Below, piece after piece: positions 1 through 7,847 of a stretch of DNA of 64,000 bases. Made by a program: the position numbers and the translations under genes. The notes under the pieces were generated by a model. It did not search any database, was not told the origin of the DNA, and saw only the letters and a program-made list of their open reading frames with translations. This stretch comes from Leptospira vanthielii serovar Holland str. Waz Holland = ATCC 700522 (GTDB taxonomy: Bacteria > Spirochaetota > Leptospiria > Leptospirales > Leptospiraceae), in assembly GCF_000332455.1 (NCBI RefSeq), contig NZ_AOGY02000065.1, positions 218,589 to 282,588 on the forward strand, in the 5' to 3' direction. Position 1 is the first letter of the stretch; each line of letters starts with the position of its first letter.

Positions 1-420
1 TAAGGATTTCCCATTATAGAATCTATGTTTGCCATACTTACTACCAATAAAAGCAGCAAAAGGATCCCCTATCACTAAAAACAAAATGGCAAGGATGGCA
101 ATCTCTGCGGGGAAGAACAAAACAACGATTAGATTGGCAAAAAAATAAGGAACTGTTCCGTTGAACCTTTGTCTTTCGGATTCTTTCATTAAGAAACCAA
201 AGTATTTATAAAAGAAGTTTTCAAAACCAGAATGGTTTAGCCGAACCAGTTCTAATACAAAGAGAGCCACGAGAAGTGCGGCAAGTAATGTAACAAGGAT
301 GGCCCGTGTTGCATATACGAGACCAAAGGCATCAAGGAAGGGATCAAAAAATAGTGTCACGGGAATGAAAAGCCCGAGCACATGCCAAATTTTACGGAAA
401 AAATTAAATCCTGAATTCAC
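1..420 (-). CDS. CTP-transferase / dolichol-kinase-like membrane protein (partial, runs off left edge)
   Basis: Reading leftward from a GTG at 420 the frame is open to the window edge, giving about 140 residues of a multi-spanning membrane protein. Near its visible end is IGDPFAAFIGSKYGKHRF followed by a KSL, the glycine/aspartate-rich signature of the dolichol kinase/DGK1/CdsA-like CTP-transferase superfamily, which phosphorylates or cytidylylates lipid substrates at the membrane. At least three hydrophobic stretches are visible. The GTG lies 3 bases after the stop of the STAS gene to its right, so the two are probably translationally coupled. Whether the substrate is a polyprenol, diacylglycerol or phytol cannot be told from this part. 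The family call is moderately secure. Confidence 0.7.
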   Translation of the reverse strand, partial: MNSGFNFFRKIWHVLGLFIPVTLFFDPFLDAFGLVYATRAILVTLLAALLVALFVLELVRLNHSGFENFFYKYFGFLMKESERQRFNGTVPYFFANLIVVLFFPAEIAILAILFLVIGDPFAAFIGSKYGKHRFYNGKSL

Positions 421-423
421 GGT

Positions 424-780
424 TTACCTACTTGGTCTTGAGGCCATTTTGAACGCAGCCTCTTCATTGTTAGCGATGGGAAATAAATTACGAACTCCTG
501 CCATTAAAAATGCTTGTCTAACACTTAACGGCAGATTGACTAAGATGATTTTATGTTTGTGCAGGAAGGCCTCTTCGCTGAGGGTTTTGAAAGCGGTGAT
601 TCCTTGGGTAGTCACCATATTCAATTCTTCTAGATCCAAAATGACAGATCCATGTTTTAGAGAATTAAGTACAGATTTGATGCATTTCTCCGCAGTGAAG
701 TTATTTAGATTTCCCTGCAATTTGGTAACATATACAGTATCAATTTTTTCAGTGGAAACAACTAAATCGTCTAGGCTCAT
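424..780 (-). CDS. STAS-domain protein (anti-sigma factor antagonist-like)
   Basis: A 118-residue protein starting MSLDDLVVSTEKIDTVYVTK. The alternation of a beta strand, a variable helix, the strand GSVILDLEELNMVTTQGI and the closing strand HKIILVNLP fits the SpoIIAA/STAS fold. These proteins are toggled by serine phosphorylation and bind anti-sigma kinases. At the usual phosphosite region the sequence reads VTTQGI rather than the classical DSSG, so the switch residue may be a threonine or be lost. The open frame extends much further upstream, but that part lies antisense to the rightward gene at 854, so the ATG at 780 is taken. It is followed 3 bases later by the CTP-transferase-like gene. 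Confidence 0.75.
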   Translation of the reverse strand: MSLDDLVVSTEKIDTVYVTKLQGNLNNFTAEKCIKSVLNSLKHGSVILDLEELNMVTTQGITAFKTLSEEAFLHKHKIILVNLPLSVRQAFLMAGVRNLFPIANNEEAAFKMASRPSR

Positions 781-853
781 AAATTTTGCTATTTTTCTTA
801 TTTCATTCTTGCACTCTATTGCAAGTAAATAAAACTTTTGGAAGGAGTGGTGT

Positions 854-1153
854 TTGAAGGTAACTGTTGCCCATTTATACAAAAAACTGGAAGAACTGGA
901 TCGAGATGTCGTAGAATTGAAAAAATTGACGGATCGGCTTGCTTCGGACAGGGAATATTCCCCCATTCTCAAAGAAACGTTTTTATCTGAGATGCATAAA
1001 TTAGAGGACCAAAAATCAGAGATCCTCAAATTGAATGTTGCCAGTTCACTGCCTTTGGCTAAAAAAACTGCAGTTGGTCCAGAGAAAACAATCCCAACCC
1101 CCCCACAAGTTTTGGAACCGAAAAAGTCGGAAAAACCAGTTCGCAAATATTAA
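854..1153 (+). CDS. Small coiled-coil protein of unknown function
   Basis: A 99-residue protein from a TTG start with a good Shine-Dalgarno sequence (GGAAGGAG at 840-847, 6 bases upstream). Residues 1-60 show a heptad-like pattern of charged and leucine residues (LYKKLEELDRDVVELKKL), so a coiled coil is likely; the tail is rich in proline and lysine. No signal peptide or membrane segment is visible. It lies 29 bases upstream of the SurA-like lipoprotein gene and is probably cotranscribed with it, and diverges from the STAS gene. No family was recognised. Confidence 0.7.
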   Translation: MKVTVAHLYKKLEELDRDVVELKKLTDRLASDREYSPILKETFLSEMHKLEDQKSEILKLNVASSLPLAKKTAVGPEKTIPTPPQVLEPKKSEKPVRKY

Positions 1154-1182
1154 ACAATACTGAAAATAGACAAGGAAATCCA

Positions 1183-2700
1183 ATGAATCTAAACAAATTT
1201 CTCACTCTGGGTGTTATACTCGGTTTGACTTTCGTATCACTCATCAATTGCTCCAAGGATTCTGAAATCCTCGCGACGTTTGATGGTGGAACTGTAACTC
1301 GCAAAGAAATGAACTTTGTGATTGAAGCTTCCAAACGAGGCAATGCAGAACCACAACCCATTAGTGCTGACATCCAAGCAAAAATTTTAGAAAGTATCGC
1401 TTTGGAAAAAATCTTATTAAAAGATGCAATCTCCGCTAAAAAAGTGGCTGAAGCTGACGTGCAAAAAATTGAATCTCTTGTGAATCAATTTTTGAAACTT
1501 AACGTTTATATGCGCGAGTATGTAAAAAATGGTTTAAAAGAAAAACCGTTAGAGTTTGTGAATCTTCAATTAGCACTAGTTCGTGGTGAAGATGAAGCTG
1601 CTAACTTAAAAAAAGCAGAAGAACTCGCAAACAAATTGAATTCCTTATCTAATAAAGAAATTGCTGAAGAAATTTCTAAAGTCACAGAAGATATCACAAG
1701 AAGACCGATTGCTGGAAAATTAGAACCTTTTTGTACAAACTGTGCAGAAACGCCATTGGAAGACATTCTAACGGAAGTGAAGAAGGCAAAAAGAGGAACT
1801 TTTATTTCTTATGCGAAAGCAGGAGAAGGAAGGATTGCTTATGTGGTTCGTTCCACAGGAACTGAAAAAGTTCACCCAGAGAGACTAAAAAAATACTTCA
1901 CTTCCATTTTTGATGATTTTAAAAAGGAAGCTACTGAATACGGTAAAACCCATGATGATGCGGACACAAAAGCATCTGTTGCCTATTTTACTGACGGAGA
2001 ATCGGCTGACAAAGCCAACCAGTTTGCTTCTCATACCATGAAAGAATATGAACAAGGTCTCTATCAAAAAGAACTGAAAAAAATCACTGAAGAAAGTGGA
2101 ATCACTGTCGCAAACTTACCACGTTTTTCTGGTCCTACGGACATCGATCCAAAGATCTTTACACCAGACTATGCATTGTATTCCACTCGAGATGGAAAAA
2201 CATACTCTTGGAAGGATTTGACTATTGAATTTGAAGCCATTCCCAGTATTCTGAAACAAGATTACAAGGATGAAAAATCCAAAACTTGGGATATGCTGAA
2301 TTTATTCCAGTCCACCATCCTCCAAGGGAAAATTGCAGAAACTTCGGACCGTGTGCAAGACGTTGGTTCAGAAATTGGATATTTAATGCAAATGGATAAA
2401 ATGAAGGTTTCTTTGGCGTTAAAATCACTACAAGATGAAATCAAAGCCATTCCTGTGACTGTGACCGAAACTCAAATGAGAGATGCCTATGAAGCAGGTA
2501 AATTGTATGCTTACGCTGACCAAGACCCGAAAAACCCACAGAATCGCATTCCTAAGCCTTATCCGGCTGTTCGTGATAGGATCAAATCGGAAATGGAAGG
2601 TGCCCAAAGGAATTCATTTATTGAACAGAAAGTGTCTGGGCTAAAAACCACTTACAATTTGGTCATTGCCGCTGATCGTCTAAAGGAAGTTACATTATAG
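1183..2700 (+). CDS. SurA/PrsA-like lipoprotein, probable periplasmic folding chaperone
   Basis: A 505-residue lipoprotein: hydrophobic signal, then SLINC with Cys23 as the likely lipidated residue. After it comes ATFDGGTVTRKEMNFVIEA, the pattern that opens the N-terminal helical domain of SurA/PrsA/PpiD chaperones. Residues about 125-225 keep the outline of a parvulin domain (ELANKL, ITRRPIAGKL, PLEDILTEVKKAKRG) but are divergent, so isomerase activity is uncertain. A second stretch, DGKTYSWKDLTIEFE, near residue 335 resembles another chaperone-type start, suggesting an internal duplication. The protein would assist folding or outer-membrane delivery in the periplasm. The gene ends just before the inverted repeat at 2721-2751. 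Confidence 0.7.
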   Translation: MNLNKFLTLGVILGLTFVSLINCSKDSEILATFDGGTVTRKEMNFVIEASKRGNAEPQPISADIQAKILESIALEKILLKDAISAKKVAEADVQKIESLVNQFLKLNVYMREYVKNGLKEKPLEFVNLQLALVRGEDEAANLKKAEELANKLNSLSNKEIAEEISKVTEDITRRPIAGKLEPFCTNCAETPLEDILTEVKKAKRGTFISYAKAGEGRIAYVVRSTGTEKVHPERLKKYFTSIFDDFKKEATEYGKTHDDADTKASVAYFTDGESADKANQFASHTMKEYEQGLYQKELKKITEESGITVANLPRFSGPTDIDPKIFTPDYALYSTRDGKTYSWKDLTIEFEAIPSILKQDYKDEKSKTWDMLNLFQSTILQGKIAETSDRVQDVGSEIGYLMQMDKMKVSLALKSLQDEIKAIPVTVTETQMRDAYEAGKLYAYADQDPKNPQNRIPKPYPAVRDRIKSEMEGAQRNSFIEQKVSGLKTTYNLVIAADRLKEVTL

Positions 2701-2720
2701 TCCCATTCAAGTTTTAGGGT

Positions 2721-2751
2721 ATGGCAAAATTTTTTTATTGAATTTTGCCAT
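2721..2751. promoter_or_regulatory. Perfect 11-bp inverted repeat upstream of the double-HTH gene
   Basis: ATGGCAAAATT at 2721-2731 is exactly mirrored by AATTTTGCCAT at 2741-2751 across a 9-base T-rich spacer. It sits between the lipoprotein gene and the double-HTH gene. The TTGACA at 2754-2759 just right of it could be a -35 element, but no -10 follows at proper spacing. The repeat could be an operator for the downstream regulator or a weak terminator of the lipoprotein gene; the AT-rich stem and lack of a following T-run favour an operator. Confidence 0.5.
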
Positions 2752-2783
2752 ATTTGACATATTCTGACTGTTAGGGGGGATAA

Positions 2784-3197
2784 ATGAACAATCACATTTA
2801 CATGCTTCGAAAGAAGAGAGGTATCAAACAGTACGATATGGCAAGGGCACTGGGAGTTTCTCCGAGTTACCTATCCAAAATTGAGACTGGAGCCCAAGAT
2901 CCGACTGAAAAATTTAAGTCGTCTTGTGCAAAGTATATCAAAACCTCTGTTGATAAACTTTTCAACGACAGCGCTGTGGAAGACATCTACCCTGAGTTTT
3001 CCAATGGATTGAAAAACAAACTTTGGGCAGTCAGACGTGAGTTAGGAATCAAACAATACGATTTCGCTAAGAAATTGAAAGTTTCCACTCCGTTTTTGTC
3101 AAAAGTAGAACTTGGACTTTTGGAACCACCGGAAGATTTTAAGAATCTGGTCTCCAAAGTTCTGAAAATGGAAAAAAACGAGCTATTTCTCGGCTAA
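2784..3197 (+). CDS. Tandem double Cro/XRE-type helix-turn-helix protein
   Basis: A 137-residue protein built almost wholly of two copies of one XRE helix-turn-helix domain. Copy 1 (residues 1-62) contains LRKKRGIKQYDMARALGVS and SYLSKIETG; copy 2 (about 72-136) contains VRRELGIKQYDFAKKLKVS and PFLSKVELG. Both end in a similar helix (VDKLFN, KNELFL). No sensor or catalytic domain is present, so it is likely a small DNA-binding regulator able to contact two half-sites with one chain. The start has a very strong Shine-Dalgarno sequence (TTAGGGGGGAT). The perfect inverted repeat just upstream is a possible autoregulatory operator, and a strong terminator follows. The DNA-binding role is secure; the target is unknown. 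Confidence 0.88.
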   Translation: MNNHIYMLRKKRGIKQYDMARALGVSPSYLSKIETGAQDPTEKFKSSCAKYIKTSVDKLFNDSAVEDIYPEFSNGLKNKLWAVRRELGIKQYDFAKKLKVSTPFLSKVELGLLEPPEDFKNLVSKVLKMEKNELFLG

Positions 3198-3210
3198 TTT
3201 GAAAAATACC

Positions 3211-3237
3211 AAAGCAAGGCTCAAAGCCTTGCTTTTT
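3211..3237 (+). terminator. Rho-independent terminator of the double-HTH gene
   Basis: A perfect 11-bp stem, AAAGCAAGGCT / AGCCTTGCTTT, with a CAA loop and a T-run, 13 bases after the stop codon of the double-HTH gene. It is the clearest intrinsic terminator in the window and isolates that gene from the symporter downstream. Confidence 0.9.
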
Positions 3238-3295
3238 CTCATCCCTTTACAAAAAGATTTTGTCACATAATTCCTAATACATTCAATAGTCCTTG

Positions 3296-4882
3296 ATGAA
3301 AGATAGACAAGTGGAACACCACGATGGCTGGGCCAGTCGTATAGGATTGATATTGGCTGTGGCAAGTGGTGCGATTGGACTTGGAAATTTTTTACGGTTC
3401 CCGGGGCAAGCTGCACAAAATGGTGGCGGCGCCTTTATGGTTCCGTACATCATTAGTTTCCTCATTCTAGGAATTCCTGTATGTTTAGCCGAGTGGACCA
3501 TGGGTCGCATGGGTGGCAAACACGGCCACAGCACACCTTTTATTTTTCGTGAGTATCTAAAAGGATTTCCACTCAAACTTTCCGGGACCATTGGTGTGAT
3601 GATTCCTGTGATGATTTATGTATACTATGTATTCATTGAATCTTGGTGTTTGGCTTATGCGTATTACTTTCTTACAGGTCAAATGTCCCTGAATGCTTCT
3701 ACCCAAGATGAGATGACAAAACAGGCTTCGACCTTTTTTTTACACCTAACTGGTGCGGATGCCAACGGTTCTAGTTTTCAATCTCCAATCATTGTATTTT
3801 TTCTCCTCTGTGTTTTGTTTAATTTTTTACTAGTTTATCGTGGCCTTTCGAAAGGGCTCGAAGCCTTTGCAAAAATTGCCATGCCCCTTATGGGAATTTG
3901 TGCTACCATCATCCTTATTCGTGTGCTTACCATTCCTGGTATTGAATCGGGACTTGCAGTTATGTGGAACCCCGATTGGTCTAAACTGACCCAACCTAAA
4001 GTATGGATCAGTGCCGCTGGACAAATTTTCTTTTCCTTATCGACTGGATTTGGGATCGCCCTTGTGTTCTCTAGTTTTTTAAAGAAAAAAGATGATGTTG
4101 TACTTTCTAGTCTTTCTTCTGCTTCTTTGAATGAATTCGCAGAAGTTGTGTTTGGTGGTATGATCACCATTCCTGTTGCTTTTTTGTTTTTAGGAATGCA
4201 AGCCACTTCTTTTGGAACTTTTGGAATGGGTTTTATCGCCCTGCCTTCTGTTTTTGGGATGATGCCTGGTGGGGATTTTTTTGGTGGGTTGTGGTTCTTT
4301 GTGTTATTCCTTGCTGCCATTACTTCTTCGGTAACCATGTTGCAACCTGGGATCCTATTTTTAGAGGAAGGGTTCCATGTGGGTCGGCGTAAGTCTTCCT
4401 TAATATTATTCCTATTTACCTTCCTTCTGTGCCTCCCTATTATTTATTTTAACAAAGATTTTGCGGCTCTGGACATTGCAGATTTTTACATAGGGACCAT
4501 TATGATTTATATTCTGGCTTCCATCCAAATTTTTATTTTTGTTTTCAAAATTGGAGTGGAGAAAGGTGTGAAGGATGCCAATGAAGGAAGTCTTATCCCC
4601 TTTCCTAAGTCCATTCAGTTTGTATTAAAATACATTACTCCTTGGTTTCTATTATTTATCTTCGTTTCTTTTTGTTATATGAACCTGCCTGAATATTTGG
4701 ATAAAATGAATCCAGAAGTGATGGGACTCCTTGCTGAAAACAAAGGAGAAAATGTTGAAGATGCTAAAACAAAGGCCACAGTGGCTCGTTCGGTAGTGAT
4801 TGGATTGTTTTTGATCTACGGATTTATTTATATATTAGTTTCTAAAGCACTGGATCACAAAAAGGATAAGGTTGTTATATGA
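3296..4882 (+). CDS. SNF-family sodium-dependent amino-acid symporter
   Basis: A 528-residue inner-membrane transporter of the neurotransmitter:sodium symporter (LeuT) family, with about 12 hydrophobic segments. TM1 has the unwound sodium/substrate-site signature [13 protein letters not shown] (residues 25-37), followed by QNGGGAF. The family takes up amino acids with sodium. ATG 3296 is chosen over the TTG one codon earlier; neither has a clear Shine-Dalgarno sequence. The stop overlaps the ATG of a 38-residue membrane peptide, the arrangement seen with MetS-type partners of methionine/alanine SNF transporters, which hints at a small neutral amino acid as substrate. The family is certain; the substrate is inferred. 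Confidence 0.93.
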   Translation: MKDRQVEHHDGWASRIGLILAVASGAIGLGNFLRFPGQAAQNGGGAFMVPYIISFLILGIPVCLAEWTMGRMGGKHGHSTPFIFREYLKGFPLKLSGTIGVMIPVMIYVYYVFIESWCLAYAYYFLTGQMSLNASTQDEMTKQASTFFLHLTGADANGSSFQSPIIVFFLLCVLFNFLLVYRGLSKGLEAFAKIAMPLMGICATIILIRVLTIPGIESGLAVMWNPDWSKLTQPKVWISAAGQIFFSLSTGFGIALVFSSFLKKKDDVVLSSLSSASLNEFAEVVFGGMITIPVAFLFLGMQATSFGTFGMGFIALPSVFGMMPGGDFFGGLWFFVLFLAAITSSVTMLQPGILFLEEGFHVGRRKSSLILFLFTFLLCLPIIYFNKDFAALDIADFYIGTIMIYILASIQIFIFVFKIGVEKGVKDANEGSLIPFPKSIQFVLKYITPWFLLFIFVSFCYMNLPEYLDKMNPEVMGLLAENKGENVEDAKTKATVARSVVIGLFLIYGFIYILVSKALDHKKDKVVI

Positions 4883-4995
4883 TTTCATCCGGCGAACTCA
4901 ATTGGCAAGGGATACTCATTATGACAATCTCTCTTGTTTCCGTGATTAGTTTGACTGTGGCGTGTATTATTCTTCTTTTTCGTAACAGGCATTAA
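4879..4995 (+). CDS. MetS-like small membrane subunit of the SNF symporter
   Basis: A 38-residue ORF, beginning [11 protein letters not shown], whose ATG overlaps the symporter stop (ATGA). It encodes one transmembrane helix ([20 protein letters not shown]) and ends in basic RNRH. Corynebacterial MetP, also an SNF transporter, needs the small single-helix protein MetS encoded directly downstream, and short single-helix ORFs follow many bacterial SNF genes. Position, length, coupling and topology match that pattern. The function is inferred from context, since sequence conservation in such short proteins is low. Confidence 0.72.
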   Translation: MISSGELNWQGILIMTISLVSVISLTVACIILLFRNRH

Positions 4996-4998
4996 GGA

Positions 4999-6987
4999 TT
5001 GGACGTACAAGCAGTTTTTACAAACAAACTTCCTAAACTTTGGAAGGATTATGAAGTTCGAAAAGAACAAATGGATATGGCCACCTCCATTGAATCTGCT
5101 TTTAATACGGGTTCCCATTGGGCGATTGAAGCAGGAACCGGTGTCGGAAAGTCCCTTGCCTATTTGATTCCGAGCGCACTATTCTCTTTAGAAAACGAAT
5201 GTACTGTGGTTGTTTCCACTGAGACCAAATCTTTACAGGACCAACTATTATATAAAGATATCCCGCTTGTTTCTGAGGCTTTGGGAGTTCCTGTCAATGC
5301 GATGGTGGCTCTTGGTGCCAGCAACTATCTTTGCAAACGTAAATACAATCGAGTGATGGAACGGGGGGATTTTGGTCCAGAAATGGAATCTTCCCTGCAA
5401 TACTTTGTGAACTGGGAGAAACAAACCACAGCCGGAATCCGCGCGGAATACGATGGTTTTATATCCAATTCCTTTTGGAACTCCGTGTCTAGAGAGTCTG
5501 ACAACTGTTTGGGGAGAAATTGCCCTAACTTCAGTTCCTCTTATTATTTTTTAGAAAAAGAAAAGTGGAAAAAAGCAAATATTCTAATTGTAAACCACCA
5601 CCTTCTCGCAAGCCACTTGGCAGGTGATTTCAAAATCCTTCCTCCTTTTTCTCAACTTGTCATTGATGAAGCCCATGCTTTTCCTGAAATTGTAGGTCGG
5701 GCATTTGGTTCTGAAATTCGTTATGACCTGCTAATGAATTTATTGCATTATCTCTACTTTCCTGAGAAACGGACAGGTCTTGTTTTAAAACTTAAAAACA
5801 GCGAAAAAATCATAAAGTCTGTAGAGGCTTCTATTGGTTATGCGAATGATTTGTTTCGTATGTTACTTTCTGCCATTCCTTTACAATTCAACCAGTTTTC
5901 CACACGTCACACGGAACGGCTCAAATTAGACAATGGAGCTTTAGAAGATACTCTAGCAGACCTGGCTTCTCAGTTAGAAAGCCTCCTTACTAAGTATAAA
6001 AAAGACAGTGAGGATATGGAAGAGAAGGAAATGGCTCTAGGCCTTGAGATGGTTTCAGGAAACCTAAAAAAAGCCTCATCATTTCTCAATGACTTCCGGT
6101 TGAAAACCAATCCTAATTTGGTGTTTTGGATTGAACCTCCTCCCCAGTCTTCGAAAGATCCATTTTATTATTTATTCTCCCAACCGAAAAATACAGACGA
6201 GATCTTGGCAAACACTCTATTTCCCAATATGGATTCTGTGGTGATGACATCGGCGACCCTTTCCCCAACTGCGGGGAATTTTCAGTATTTTTTGAAGGAA
6301 GTGGGAACCACAGAAGTTAAAACCAAAACATTGGCTTCTCCATTTTCGTATAACACTCATTCGCTTTTGTTTGTACCAAAACAAGTGGCAGATCCAGTCC
6401 AAGACCCAAAACGCAATAAAACGGATCTTTCGTATTGGATCACACGTCTTCTCAAACTTTCCGAGGGGGATGCTTTTGTATTATTTACATCCAATAAACT
6501 TTTGTCAGAACTCTATGAAGAACTTAAAAACCAAGTTCCTTATCCGATTTTTTCCCAAACAGAACTGGGGCCAATCGCCGCCAAACGTGAGTTTCTTGCT
6601 AATGAAAAAAGTGTGTTATTTGGAGTGTCTAGTTTTTGGCAGGGTGTAGACATTAAAGGTGACAAACTCAGAAATGTGATTGTGACCAAACTTCCCTTCC
6701 AAGTTCCTACAGAACCTGTTTTACAAGCCAAGATGGAAGATATGGAAAAAAAGGGTAAAAGTCCGTTTTGGGAAATGCAGGTTCCAAAAACTTGTTTATT
6801 ACTAAGGCAAGGGTTTGGGCGTCTCATCCGTTCTCAGTCGGACACAGGGATGGTGAGTATCCTTGATCCCAGGGTGCATACAAAGTCCTATGGAAAAAAC
6901 GTCTTGCAAAGTCTTCCGAAAGGAGTTCCCCTCATAACGGAATTCAACGAATTGGAAAGAAAATTCAAACTTTTGCCGAAGTCTTAA
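4999..6987 (+). CDS. DinG/XPD-like superfamily 2 DNA helicase
   Basis: A 662-residue ATP-dependent helicase. Visible motifs in order: AIEAGTGVGKSLAYL (Walker A), VIDEAHAFPEI (DEAH box), VMTSATLSPTAG, FWQGVDIKGDKLRNVIV and RQGFGRLIRS (motif VI). This is the DinG/YoaA layout, usually 5'-3' unwinding of damaged or R-looped DNA. The iron-sulphur region has Cys112, Cys170 and Cys175 with normal C-x4-C spacing, but the fourth ligand six residues on is Ser181. The TTG start at 4999 follows the TAA of the small membrane gene in the same frame after a single GGA codon, so the Shine-Dalgarno sequence abuts the start. The next gene follows after 2 bases. Confidence 0.9.
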   Translation: MDVQAVFTNKLPKLWKDYEVRKEQMDMATSIESAFNTGSHWAIEAGTGVGKSLAYLIPSALFSLENECTVVVSTETKSLQDQLLYKDIPLVSEALGVPVNAMVALGASNYLCKRKYNRVMERGDFGPEMESSLQYFVNWEKQTTAGIRAEYDGFISNSFWNSVSRESDNCLGRNCPNFSSSYYFLEKEKWKKANILIVNHHLLASHLAGDFKILPPFSQLVIDEAHAFPEIVGRAFGSEIRYDLLMNLLHYLYFPEKRTGLVLKLKNSEKIIKSVEASIGYANDLFRMLLSAIPLQFNQFSTRHTERLKLDNGALEDTLADLASQLESLLTKYKKDSEDMEEKEMALGLEMVSGNLKKASSFLNDFRLKTNPNLVFWIEPPPQSSKDPFYYLFSQPKNTDEILANTLFPNMDSVVMTSATLSPTAGNFQYFLKEVGTTEVKTKTLASPFSYNTHSLLFVPKQVADPVQDPKRNKTDLSYWITRLLKLSEGDAFVLFTSNKLLSELYEELKNQVPYPIFSQTELGPIAAKREFLANEKSVLFGVSSFWQGVDIKGDKLRNVIVTKLPFQVPTEPVLQAKMEDMEKKGKSPFWEMQVPKTCLLLRQGFGRLIRSQSDTGMVSILDPRVHTKSYGKNVLQSLPKGVPLITEFNELERKFKLLPKS

Positions 6988-6989
6988 TT

Positions 6990-7847
6990 ATGAAACGAAT
7001 CTATCTTCTGTTGGTTTTTCTATTCTCAGTTTCTCTTGGGTCAAAACCCATTGAAGATAAAGATATCTATTCTTCTATTGTCAACTGGACAGACCTTTAC
7101 ATTTCCTCTTCGGTGAAAGAGACCATTCCCAAAATTGTTTTTGACGAAGAAGATCCCGAGTTCTCGGGAAAAAATACCGCCACAAGCCAGGGCAAAGCCC
7201 ATTCCATGGCCCGGAAAAAAGCTCGGGAAAAACTTCGAGTACGTCTTAGCCAAAGGTTAGAATCCATTCTTTTTAACGCTGACTATACCGTGTATGAATA
7301 CACCCAAGTAAACCAACAAACAAGGTTACGTTTAAATTCCTATATTGGATCAGAGAAAGAAGATTACGATTTCCAGTTTGTGAAGAATGTTTTAGAAGCA
7401 AAGGCAAGTTTACATCTCAAAGGTAAAGAGGGAATCTTAGCTCATCTTCCCGTTGAATATGGAATAGAGTCTGTTCCTGAGTTTAGTGAAGAAGTGGTGC
7501 CTGTAGAATTTTCAGGCCTGGTTGTTGATGCTCGCCATCTGAATGTGAAGCGAGCCTTATTTCCTAAAATACAAACCGATCGAGGTCTTGACATTTATTC
7601 TCCTGTCTATGTGAAAGAAGCTTATGCCATTGAAACTGGATATATTGTATATAGAGATGAACAAACGGGAAAAGGAACAGAAGCCAAAATAGGAAAAAAT
7701 CCCTACTTTGTTTTGGCACTAGGAACGGCGGGAAAAAACCAAACGGATCTTGTCATTCCCACAGACGAGGCGGCCAAACTTCTTAGCCACCCCGAAACAA
7801 GAAAAAACCTTACACGTTGCAGAGTTTTGATTTTAGTTTCTCGGTAA
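6990..7847 (+). CDS. Conserved secreted protein of unknown function (LPP20/FlgT-like)
   Basis: A 285-residue protein with a signal peptide (MKRIYLLLVFLFSVSLGSKP) and no lipobox, so probably periplasmic. The segment SQGKAHSMARKKAREKLRVR resembles the N-terminal helix of LPP20/FlgT-like secreted proteins, and VEFSGLVVDARHLNVKRALF matches a motif common in such proteins beside it. No catalytic residues are evident. It starts 2 bases after the helicase gene, so it is cotranscribed, though the functions look unrelated. Its 3' end overlaps the convergent gene to the right by 38 bases. The role is unknown. Confidence 0.75.
   Translation: MKRIYLLLVFLFSVSLGSKPIEDKDIYSSIVNWTDLYISSSVKETIPKIVFDEEDPEFSGKNTATSQGKAHSMARKKAREKLRVRLSQRLESILFNADYTVYEYTQVNQQTRLRLNSYIGSEKEDYDFQFVKNVLEAKASLHLKGKEGILAHLPVEYGIESVPEFSEEVVPVEFSGLVVDARHLNVKRALFPKIQTDRGLDIYSPVYVKEAYAIETGYIVYRDEQTGKGTEAKIGKNPYFVLALGTAGKNQTDLVIPTDEAAKLLSHPETRKNLTRCRVLILVSR

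Noticed and set aside
299..832. Rightward 177-residue open frame
   Set aside because: It lies antisense to the STAS and CTP-transferase-like genes, has a composition unlike a folded protein and no ribosome-binding site.
781..1146. Upstream extension of the STAS reading frame on the minus strand
   Set aside because: It runs antisense through the coiled-coil gene, which has a strong ribosome-binding site; STAS similarity begins only at the ATG at 780.
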